Shown here piece after piece: positions 27,421 to 33,747 of a stretch of 51,147 nucleotides of DNA; position 1 is the first letter of the stretch; the number at the start of each line of letters is the position of its first letter. The stretch spans positions 1-51,147 of the forward strand of contig JAKSNQ010000005.1 in NCBI GenBank assembly GCA_024399615.1, in the 5' to 3' direction. The position numbers and the translations under genes were made by a program. The DNA comes from Paludibacteraceae bacterium (lineage in GTDB: Bacteria; Bacteroidota; Bacteroidia; Bacteroidales; Paludibacteraceae). The notes under the pieces are model-generated. The model was not told where the DNA came from. It worked only from the letters and a program-made list of their open reading frames with translations, and made no database searches.

Positions 27421-28413
27421 TTATCTTTTTGTCAGGATATCCCCGTAAATTGCCATCAGTTTCTCAACCACATCTTCATTACGAAGACCTGCCTCCATGA
27501 TTAGTTTTCGGCCTTCTGTGCGTTTACCGAACATAAGTCCCTGCAGCAGCAAGTCTGCCAATTCTTTCGGTTCCCTGCTCTTCGCCACATAACAACCGTT
27601 GAGACCAGCTGTTCGCTCGGCCACATCTCCCACATCGACTGACACAATCGGACAACCACATGCCATGGCCTCCTTTATTACCTGCGGACTGCCTTCGGTC
27701 TTACTAGTCATAAGGATGGCATCACAAGCGTACATCAATGAGGAGACTTCGTCGCGTGAATAGCCTTTCAGTTCCACCAATTGCACTTGTTTCTCATTTC
27801 TTGTTTCTTGTTTCTCATTGAGCAAAGTGACTATTGCCTTCGCCAGCTCCGGATCCTTGACAGCGTTATCGAAAGCCCCAGCAAAGAGTACATGATACCT
27901 GTCTTTTTCTAATACGTGCGATATATCGGGACATTCGGCAGGAGGCTTAGGAAGATCAATACCGCAAGGAATAAGCGATGATCGTGTTTGTATTTTGCAA
28001 GAAGCGTCTTCCAATGCAATGGCCATTGTACGCTTGCTCACAAAGATGTTCCATGATGCCAGGCGCATGGCTATTTTTGAAAAGCGACGGGCATTAGGAT
28101 TATTAATATCGCTACCGTGATATGTTACCACAACGGGTGTAAAACGCGAGGCAAAACAAGCAACGAGGCGCGAGACAAGACAGGCGGCGAGACCAGAAAG
28201 ACCATAATGAGCATGCACGACATCGATATGGTCCCGACGAATGACACGACGAATGGCGGGGATAGCACGCAGGTAGCCCATTAGCCCCTTTCCGACTATG
28301 CCAAAATATTGCACATGACATCCTATTGCTTGCAGCGCATTGGCTTGCTCCACAATAAACGGTGCAAATTGTCCACCATGGGTATTATTGGAACCGACGA
28401 TTAATATTCTCAT
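27421..28413 (-). CDS. family 4 glycosyltransferase
   Basis: 330 residues. GT-B fold: MRILIVGSNNTHGGQFAPF at the start, VVHAHYGLSGLAA near residue 65, VVTYHGSDINN near 95, and the donor-binding EGSPQVIKEAMACGCPIVSVD near 255 with the GT4 Glu pair (E of EGSP and E of KEA). It transfers a sugar from a nucleotide donor during glycan assembly at the inner membrane. Residues near 199-210 (NEKQETRNEKQ) are encoded by a five-unit heptamer array, so slippage there would shift the frame. Its start overlaps the stop of the acetyltransferase gene by 4 nt. Confidence 0.88.
   Translation of the reverse strand: MRILIVGSNNTHGGQFAPFIVEQANALQAIGCHVQYFGIVGKGLMGYLRAIPAIRRVIRRDHIDVVHAHYGLSGLAACLVSRLVACFASRFTPVVVTYHGSDINNPNARRFSKIAMRLASWNIFVSKRTMAIALEDASCKIQTRSSLIPCGIDLPKPPAECPDISHVLEKDRYHVLFAGAFDNAVKDPELAKAIVTLLNEKQETRNEKQVQLVELKGYSRDEVSSLMYACDAILMTSKTEGSPQVIKEAMACGCPIVSVDVGDVAERTAGLNGCYVAKSREPKELADLLLQGLMFGKRTEGRKLIMEAGLRNEDVVEKLMAIYGDILTKR
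27785..27819 (-). repeat. coding heptamer array in the GT4 gene
   Basis: On the coding strand, five consecutive 7-mers: AATGAGA, AACAAGA, AACAAGA, AATGAGA, AACAAGT. The shared form is AAYRAGA. The array lies in the middle of the GT4 gene, in frame as read. Since 7 is not a multiple of 3, gain or loss of one unit would cause a frameshift. Confidence 0.85.
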
Positions 28414-28934
28414 TTTCGCATTCTTATAACTCGTGCCGGATTGCCGGCAACAACTGCGTTATCCGGCACATCATGAGTAACCACGGCACCTGCACCTATG
28501 ATACTATGTGCGCCAATACGTTGGCAACCCGGCAACACGATAACACGTGTACCAATCCATACATCCTCGCATAGTTCAAGTGGAGTCTTCGGCAAATCGC
28601 TCCCTGAGCCAATCGGCACATCAGGATTAGAGAAATCATGCCCTCCACCCTGAAACAACACATCTTCGCCCATCATTAGTGGGCCGTGAATGGTCAGGAT
28701 GCGGTTGTGGCAGGTAAAGTTTTTCCCTATGCCACAATCTCCAACCACATGAATGTCTGCACCAGAACCAACGTAAGCACCTTGCTCCAGATTAACGAAT
28801 CCGTTGCACTCTGCAAACATGCCTTTCGCACAAAGATAGCGAAGCCATTGAGCGATTTTTCCCAATCCTGGCATCGTGGACTTGGGAAGATGCTTCGCCA
28901 AGCCATAGTATATAATATTCCAAAATACTCTCAT
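28410..28934 (-). CDS. hexapeptide-repeat O-acetyltransferase
   Basis: 174 residues. The left-handed beta-helix repeat pattern begins near residue 55 (AYVGSGADIHV, GIGKNFTC), with the family active-site His in GGGHDFSNPD near residue 96. The C-terminal part ELCEDVWIGTRVIVLPG, then IGAGAVVTHDVPDNAVVAGNPARVI is the standard end of maltose/galactoside acetyltransferase-like enzymes. It probably O-acetylates a sugar of the surface glycan from acetyl-CoA. Its stop overlaps the GT4 start. Its ATG lies 6 nt after the second (TAA) stop of the Wzy-like frame. Confidence 0.88.
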   Translation of the reverse strand: MRVFWNIIYYGLAKHLPKSTMPGLGKIAQWLRYLCAKGMFAECNGFVNLEQGAYVGSGADIHVVGDCGIGKNFTCHNRILTIHGPLMMGEDVLFQGGGHDFSNPDVPIGSGSDLPKTPLELCEDVWIGTRVIVLPGCQRIGAHSIIGAGAVVTHDVPDNAVVAGNPARVIRMRK

Positions 28935-28940
28935 ATCGTA

Positions 28941-29042
28941 TTATAATCCTCGTCCTTTCATTTTGAACCATTGCCAACCAACGCAGGCGACAAAAATGAA
29001 TAGCACCCAATAGCTGTACCATTTTTTGGGGCGTTTATCCTA
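28941..29042 (-). other. in-frame continuation of the Wzy-like gene past an amber codon
   Basis: The codon at 29042-29040 is TAG (codon 460). In the same frame 32 more sense codons follow up to TAA at 28943-28941. They encode DKRPKKWYSYW, a membrane-helix-like stretch, then WQWFKMKGRGL. As I recall, Bacteroidales O-antigen-polymerase-like proteins often end in W-x-W-F-K-x-x-G-R-G, so this looks like the natural C-terminus separated from the gene by one stop. Confidence 0.7.
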
Positions 29043-30419
29043 CAAAAAGCGGCTCATGCCATATGCAGCAAACATAAGCATGAACGGCATAATCGGCATG
29101 TGGAAACGTTCCGATTGGGCGAAATTACTGAACACAAGCACAACCAAATAGCCGGCATAGTAGGCTTCAGAGAGCACATAACGCCTCCAATCGCCAGAGA
29201 ACAGCAGGCAGAATATGGCAAAAACTACAAAACCGGACAGTATATTCTTTACAAAATTTCCGCCATGAATCATTCGTTGGTTTTCCTGATCAGGTGTAGC
29301 GACCATGGTAGGAAAAGGAATGGTCGTGATGAGCGGAGCAAAGACCGCCGCACCCGCATATTTGGCAAATTGATTGGCATTACCTTGCGAATCGGTTCTG
29401 CCTGCACGCCATTCCATGTTCCTTCGTTGCTCAGCACGTATATCCTGATTGGTTATCTCTCGTACTTCCTGTTCCAATCGTCCCCCCATCATTGTGAGAA
29501 GCAGACCACCAGCCAAAAGAATCATGATAATTCGTTTTCCCCATGACACAATCCGAGTGGAACTAAGCGTAAGTGCACAACCTAATGCCAGAATAACTAC
29601 GGCTCCCAGCACGGTTCGGAAAGTGAACAAGGCCAACACGCACAGCAGCATCGGCAGTATTTTCCACACATTGAATTTCCGTAATCGCATAACCTGGTCT
29701 GCCTGATCGATGGCCGCCACGGCCAGAAAAACCATCTCGACCTCCTTCAGGTGCAGGCCGCAATAGTATATCATGTTAGGCATCAGCATACAAAAAATGC
29801 CAGTGAGACGCCCTATGCCTTCTCCAAATTGGCGAGAGGCCAGATGGTACATCATGACCACAGTCCACGTGCTCCACACGCATTTCAGGATACGAGTTAT
29901 CAGGAGGTTGGTTCCCAAGAGCGTGTATTGCAATGCCAAATAAGTGACATATCCTCGGTCTGACAATTCGTAGCTACCCCATCGATACATGGTGCTGATT
30001 GCATCCCAAATTTCGTTCCCATGATTTACCAGATCAACCACATATTCTCCGGCAGCATGGTAAGCCACCACATCACCCGGATGCCACTCGAAATGTTCTC
30101 CCGTTGCCCAATAATAGAACCAATAGGAGAAAAGCGTATATATCAGTCGTATCGAAAAAGATGTGACAATCAAACGCTTGGTAAAAGTCTTGACAGTCAG
30201 TCGTGCCCAACGCTTGCTCAGATAATTGCTATAATAAAAGAATCCCACTACAGAAACGACACCCACCAGCATGAGATACCACTCTATGGCATAGCTCATG
30301 TACATGCCAGTAGCTACTATCAGCGCAGCCACATAGCAATACAGGGCCTGAGTGCTCATCCATTTGGGCACATAGTTACCTTGCGGTTGAAGTCTGTTTA
30401 TCGGTTGTGCAATATTCAT
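29040..30419 (-). CDS. polytopic membrane protein, O-antigen polymerase-like (possibly amber-truncated)
   Basis: 459 residues up to a TAG codon. About ten hydrophobic helices are visible, with large loops after the third (YYWATGEHFEWHPGDVVAYH) and around residue 325 (basic and Gln/Asn rich). I recognise no definite glycosyltransferase motif; the position among glycosyltransferases and the loop pattern suggest a Wzy-type polymerase or other membrane step in glycan export. The conserved-looking tail is encoded in frame past the stop (see 28941-29042), so the gene may be freshly truncated, read through, or affected by a sequence error. It follows the GT32 gene by 6 nt. Confidence 0.72.
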   Translation of the reverse strand: MNIAQPINRLQPQGNYVPKWMSTQALYCYVAALIVATGMYMSYAIEWYLMLVGVVSVVGFFYYSNYLSKRWARLTVKTFTKRLIVTSFSIRLIYTLFSYWFYYWATGEHFEWHPGDVVAYHAAGEYVVDLVNHGNEIWDAISTMYRWGSYELSDRGYVTYLALQYTLLGTNLLITRILKCVWSTWTVVMMYHLASRQFGEGIGRLTGIFCMLMPNMIYYCGLHLKEVEMVFLAVAAIDQADQVMRLRKFNVWKILPMLLCVLALFTFRTVLGAVVILALGCALTLSSTRIVSWGKRIIMILLAGGLLLTMMGGRLEQEVREITNQDIRAEQRRNMEWRAGRTDSQGNANQFAKYAGAAVFAPLITTIPFPTMVATPDQENQRMIHGGNFVKNILSGFVVFAIFCLLFSGDWRRYVLSEAYYAGYLVVLVFSNFAQSERFHMPIMPFMLMFAAYGMSRFL

Positions 30420-30425
30420 CTTTCG

Positions 30426-31154
30426 TTAGCCAAACATCTTTCGTTTGATTTTAATTAGTTTTGTGCGGATTTGAGGCGTGAACAAACGCAGTAGGCATGC
30501 TTTCCACTCGCAACCACTGCTCCAGGAGTCTAACCCACGATGTTCACAATACGTATTCTCAGTCCGAATATCCTCTCCGGTTGTCAATACCGGGCAAAAA
30601 TATGCCACCGGGTAAATCTTCACCCACTGGGATTTGTGCACATCCGAAGCGGCAAAATAAGACACATTGGTTGTCAGGTCGTATTGGCCGTCGGGTCGGA
30701 TAAAGGTACGAGAATCATATGCGTGCAGCATTGCTGAAACCCATTCCCCATGTGCTACTGTTGCCATCACGCCCAACATAGGCGGCTCTCGCTTACTCCC
30801 TTCCCGTCCCACAAAAGCCACATTGGTCAAAAGAGGTGCGAACGACTTATACACCTCAAAGTCCACATCCATATATAGGCCTCCTTCACGCTCCAACGCC
30901 CAAAGGCGTACATAGTCGCTCACGAAAGCATACTTGCCAGCAGCATAAGCTTCACGCACATAGAGAGGCCATACGGCCAAAACGTCCTCAAAAGAAGCCA
31001 TACCGGCCGTTTCTGCTATCGTGTTTTCGTTCCATAGACGATAGCTCCATTCGGGTTCCGGCATAAACTTGCGCCACGAAGCCAGACATTGTTGCACCAA
31101 TTCCGGAAACGGGTGGCCGCCTATCCAGACATAATGTATTTTCTTCGGAATCAT
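30426..31154 (-). CDS. family 32 glycosyltransferase (OCH1-like, DXD)
   Basis: 242 residues from the ATG at 31154 (MIPKKIHYVWIGGHPFPELV); the start overlaps the GT2 stop by 4 nt (ATGA), and the longer frame lies inside GT2. GT32 features: IPKKIHYVWIGG, then AFVSDYVRLWALEREGGLYMD, with the DXD metal site in YMDVDFEV near residue 103. It transfers a hexose in capsule or O-antigen synthesis; sugar unknown. The C-terminal end is basic (RTKLIKIKRKMFG), consistent with peripheral membrane contact. Confidence 0.88.
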   Translation of the reverse strand: MIPKKIHYVWIGGHPFPELVQQCLASWRKFMPEPEWSYRLWNENTIAETAGMASFEDVLAVWPLYVREAYAAGKYAFVSDYVRLWALEREGGLYMDVDFEVYKSFAPLLTNVAFVGREGSKREPPMLGVMATVAHGEWVSAMLHAYDSRTFIRPDGQYDLTTNVSYFAASDVHKSQWVKIYPVAYFCPVLTTGEDIRTENTYCEHRGLDSWSSGCEWKACLLRLFTPQIRTKLIKIKRKMFG

Positions 31155-32152
31155 GACAGATGCAGTATTTTGACGAGTGTTTGTTTCAGGACAGAGCCTG
31201 TTTGATAAATTAAATGTTTGCATCGCATCCGCCACATAGGAGCCCGATAAAAGCGCACCACGGAGTCAGGTTGCGCCGACCAGTCCACTTTCCTGAGTTG
31301 CTCAGCAGCAGCCTCATGATAGCCTTTGTCAAGCCAATAGTCCCGCAACCCCTCTACACGCAGTTTATCCAGCAATTGCTTCCATGCCACAGCCTGAGGA
31401 TGGTTAACAGCAGATAAATCGGATTGTGCAATCATGCACTCTATCTCCTCCAGATGCCAGAGCATGTTGTGTTCGGGCGCATGCAAGTTATGTGTTGCCC
31501 GTTGGCCAGAAGGGATGTCATTGTTGTAGTACGCCAACGGTTTGTCCAAAAAGGCGACCGGATGGCGAAGAGCAATCTTACTCCACAATAAGAAGTCTTC
31601 TCCCAGTCGTATACCTTCAGAAAAACCGCCAGATGCCTCATAGACCGAACGACGCATCATCGTGGCACCCGTCCAAACAGGCATACCTGTTCCTCGGTAA
31701 TAAGAGAGGGGATAATCAATATATGCACCCTCGATATAAGCCGGATTAGTCACCCCCACACGAGTCTTGCCCGGCTTGTAGTAGATATAATTGGCAGCCC
31801 ACAGACCAGCATCCGGTGTCTTTTCCGCAAAAGCAACCATTTGTTCCAGATAAGCCGACTCCCACCAGTCATCCGCATCCAAGAAAGTCACCAACTCTCC
31901 ACAAGCGGCCTTAACGCCATTGTTTCGAGCCACGGCCACACCGGAGTTGGGCTGAGAGATCAGTCGAAAACGCGAACAGTCCTCCTCCTTCGCCAGCCAT
32001 TCCGACACCACCTCTGCACTCGCGTCGGTACTGCCATCATTAATAATGATGCATTCCCAATCGACAAACGATTGCGAGGCAATGCTCTGCAGACAATGCA
32101 CCACATATTGGGCCTTGTTATAGAGAGGGATGATGATGCTTACTTTAGGCAT
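31151..32152 (-). CDS. family 2 glycosyltransferase
   Basis: 333 residues. GT-A motifs: VSIIIPLYNKAQYV at the start, IIINDGSTDASAEVV near residue 35, NSGVAVARNNGVKAA near 70 and the metal site FLDADDWW near 90; GGFSEGIRLGEDFLLW near 170 is the acceptor-side ED motif. Sugar specificity cannot be read. It overlaps the upstream GT2 gene by 8 nt and the GT32 gene by 4 nt, so the three are translated as one tight block. Confidence 0.92.
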   Translation of the reverse strand: MPKVSIIIPLYNKAQYVVHCLQSIASQSFVDWECIIINDGSTDASAEVVSEWLAKEEDCSRFRLISQPNSGVAVARNNGVKAACGELVTFLDADDWWESAYLEQMVAFAEKTPDAGLWAANYIYYKPGKTRVGVTNPAYIEGAYIDYPLSYYRGTGMPVWTGATMMRRSVYEASGGFSEGIRLGEDFLLWSKIALRHPVAFLDKPLAYYNNDIPSGQRATHNLHAPEHNMLWHLEEIECMIAQSDLSAVNHPQAVAWKQLLDKLRVEGLRDYWLDKGYHEAAAEQLRKVDWSAQPDSVVRFYRAPMWRMRCKHLIYQTGSVLKQTLVKILHLS

Positions 32153-33008
32153 TTTTCTTGGGTTTTCTGAATATTTTATGATCCCATCGATTCAATATAC
32201 GCTCCATCAGCCATACGGCCTTATAAGCCCACGGATGCTTCCTCAAGTTATCCATCTGCTCCATATCGAATGCATGTGCATCGTAATCAGCAAGCACAGC
32301 CGCAGGCAGCAGTTCTTCCACGACCCTGCGCCGCTCTTCGTTTCTTAGGCTCATATTTCTTTCCGATACACCAGTTGTGTCAAATATCGTCATATCAATA
32401 TCCACATAGACAGGTTTAACATGCCCAAGAGCGATGACTTGCATAAACCATTTCCAATCGGACACAATCTTGAGGGTCTCGTCATAGAGTCCATATTGGT
32501 CAAACAAGGAACGCCTGATCCAGCAACAATCGTGGTTCATGGTGCTGGAATAGTATTGTCTCAACGAGAAAGCAACTTCCCCACTCTTTCCCTCCATAAT
32601 ACCATCTGCACGTTGTCGAATCATGTTGCCATAGACAATTTCTGCCGCCTCGCCCTGATGAATAAGCGACTGAACGAACGATGTCATTCGTGCCAGCACA
32701 TCATCCGAAGCAAACCTGTCGCCAGCATTGAGTATCTCAATATAGTCGCCCGAGGCCATGCGAATGCCCTTATTCATCGCATTATAAATACCATCGTCAG
32801 GTTCGCTAACCCATTTTACTACACGAGAGGACAAGGCGCACTGTTCGTATTGGCAAATCATCTCTACCGATGCATCCTTGCTGCCGCCATCCACGATAAT
32901 ATGCTCCAACTCCAGTCCTTGGGAAATTGACTGCCGAGCGACACTATCCAACGTCTTACCTAAGCCTATCGAGTCATTAAAATTGATTGTTATTATACTG
33001 AGTTTCAT
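32145..33008 (-). CDS. family 2 glycosyltransferase, first gene of the glycan operon
   Basis: 287 residues. Motifs: LSIITINFNDSIGLGKTLDS at the start, HIIVDGGSKDASVEMI near residue 37, YNAMNKGIRMASGDYIEILNAGDRF near 80 (NAGD at the metal site) and CCWIRRSLFDQYGLYDETLK near 160. It resembles colanic-acid and PGL-type GT2 enzymes. A Bacteroidetes promoter lies 79 nt upstream, making this the first gene of the operon that runs to wecB. Confidence 0.9.
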   Translation of the reverse strand: MKLSIITINFNDSIGLGKTLDSVARQSISQGLELEHIIVDGGSKDASVEMICQYEQCALSSRVVKWVSEPDDGIYNAMNKGIRMASGDYIEILNAGDRFASDDVLARMTSFVQSLIHQGEAAEIVYGNMIRQRADGIMEGKSGEVAFSLRQYYSSTMNHDCCWIRRSLFDQYGLYDETLKIVSDWKWFMQVIALGHVKPVYVDIDMTIFDTTGVSERNMSLRNEERRRVVEELLPAAVLADYDAHAFDMEQMDNLRKHPWAYKAVWLMERILNRWDHKIFRKPKKNA

Positions 33009-33086
33009 AAGGGGATATTCTCATAATTGCATTGCAACCACAACCCAAGTTCGCTAATAATGTGCCATCATCGAACTTTTGCGATG

Positions 33087-33117
33087 CAAAAGTACAAAAA
33101 AAAATAAACATATGCAA
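33087..33117 (-). promoter_or_regulatory. promoter of the nine-gene glycan operon
   Basis: On the minus strand, TTG at 33117-33115, a 20-nt spacer, then TACTTTTG at 33094-33087. The leader to the first GT2 ATG is about 70 nt. No invertible-promoter inverted repeats were noticed on both sides of it. Between this promoter and the 11-nt array (33118-33327) I see only AT-rich sequence without a convincing gene. Confidence 0.75.
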
Positions 33118-33327
33118 ATAAAACGCAGCGTATCGACGAAAAAAATGCATTTCGGAGCGATTTTGTTAGTTTTTCACAGATTCCAAGGTCGAAAATGCAC
33201 ATATCACGACCAAAATCCACTTAAGAATCGAAATCGCACATATTACAAGACTCCAGTAGATAATTGTAGCGCCCAAGGCAGTAAAAGTTAATGAGTTGCT
33301 TTAATGAGTACGGAGGCTACAGGAAGG

Positions 33328-33415
33328 CTGCTGGAACGCTCGAGAGCTATCGCTTCAGAGTCGCTTCAGAGTCGCTTGAACGCTCGAGAGCTATCGCTTG
33401 ATGACCGCTTGCTTT
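33328..33415 (+). repeat. 11-nt tandem repeat array, locus B
   Basis: Eight consecutive 11-mers: CTGCTGGAACG, CTCGAGAGCTA, TCGCTTCAGAG (twice), TCGCTTGAACG, CTCGAGAGCTA, TCGCTTGATGA, CCGCTTGCTTT. The pair [YYGCTTGAACG-like unit + CTCGAGAGCTA] occurs twice here and once at locus A (17088-17164). The array lies upstream of the glycan operon, on the opposite strand sense to it. It is inside the 739-bp gap between the glycan operon and the GH78 gene. Confidence 0.9.
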
Positions 33416-33426
33416 GGAATCCGATG

Positions 33427-33458
33427 CAAAGGTACGATGAACATTATGGGGGTTGCAA
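33427..33458 (-). promoter_or_regulatory. possible second upstream promoter
   Basis: On the minus strand, TTG at 33458-33456, a 21-nt spacer, then TACCTTTG at 33434-33427. A transcript from it would run through the 11-nt array at 33415-33328 and on into the glycan operon. Weaker than the other calls because no gene starts directly after it. Confidence 0.45.
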
Positions 33459-33546
33459 ATTATTTGAGCAAAAAATGAAAAAAATTTTTCAAGTCGATAA
33501 AAAACGGCTTGCACAACGACTGCTGATGGAAAACGAGGATGGATAC

Positions 33547-33666
33547 CAGAATAACAGAATAACACAAAAATGTGGGTTGAGTCAGTCCGAAAATATGGTC
33601 ATTATATTATATAATATATAATGGATATTTCTGGCACAAAAATAGATGTGTTATTCTGTTATTCTG
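33547..33666. repeat. 120-bp imperfect palindrome with 20-bp perfect ends
   Basis: Bases 33547-33566 and 33647-33666 are perfect inverted repeats of 20 bp. The centre also pairs (CATTATAT / ATATAATG, with AAATAT / ATATTT and CC / GG outside it), so the whole segment can fold as one long hairpin or cruciform. No open reading frame inside, and no clear target duplication at its edges. It lies just past the 3' end of the GH78 gene. It may be a MITE-like relic or a transcription stop. Confidence 0.75.
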
Positions 33667-33747
33667 TTATTTTTGGTGAGTTCAAAACGACAATGAAAAA
33701 TCGTTAATGGTGCGATAAATACATAGTTTATACCATTCGCAGACTAA

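Noticed and set aside
24086-30419. Reassignment of TAG as a sense codon in this genome
   Set aside because: The IMPACT-family gene (ends 12297) and the Gfo/Idh/MocA gene (ends 20837) stop at TAG with normal family lengths, so the amber in the Wzy-like gene is better seen as local.
33009-33300. Invertible capsule promoter of the Bacteroides type upstream of the glycan operon
   Set aside because: No inverted repeats were seen flanking the promoter at 33087-33117, and no invertase gene is nearby.
33304-33621. Open frame of 105 codons on the plus strand
   Set aside because: It consists of translated 11-nt repeats and AT-rich palindrome sequence, has no promoter of its own, and the repeat period (11) is not compatible with a coding repeat.
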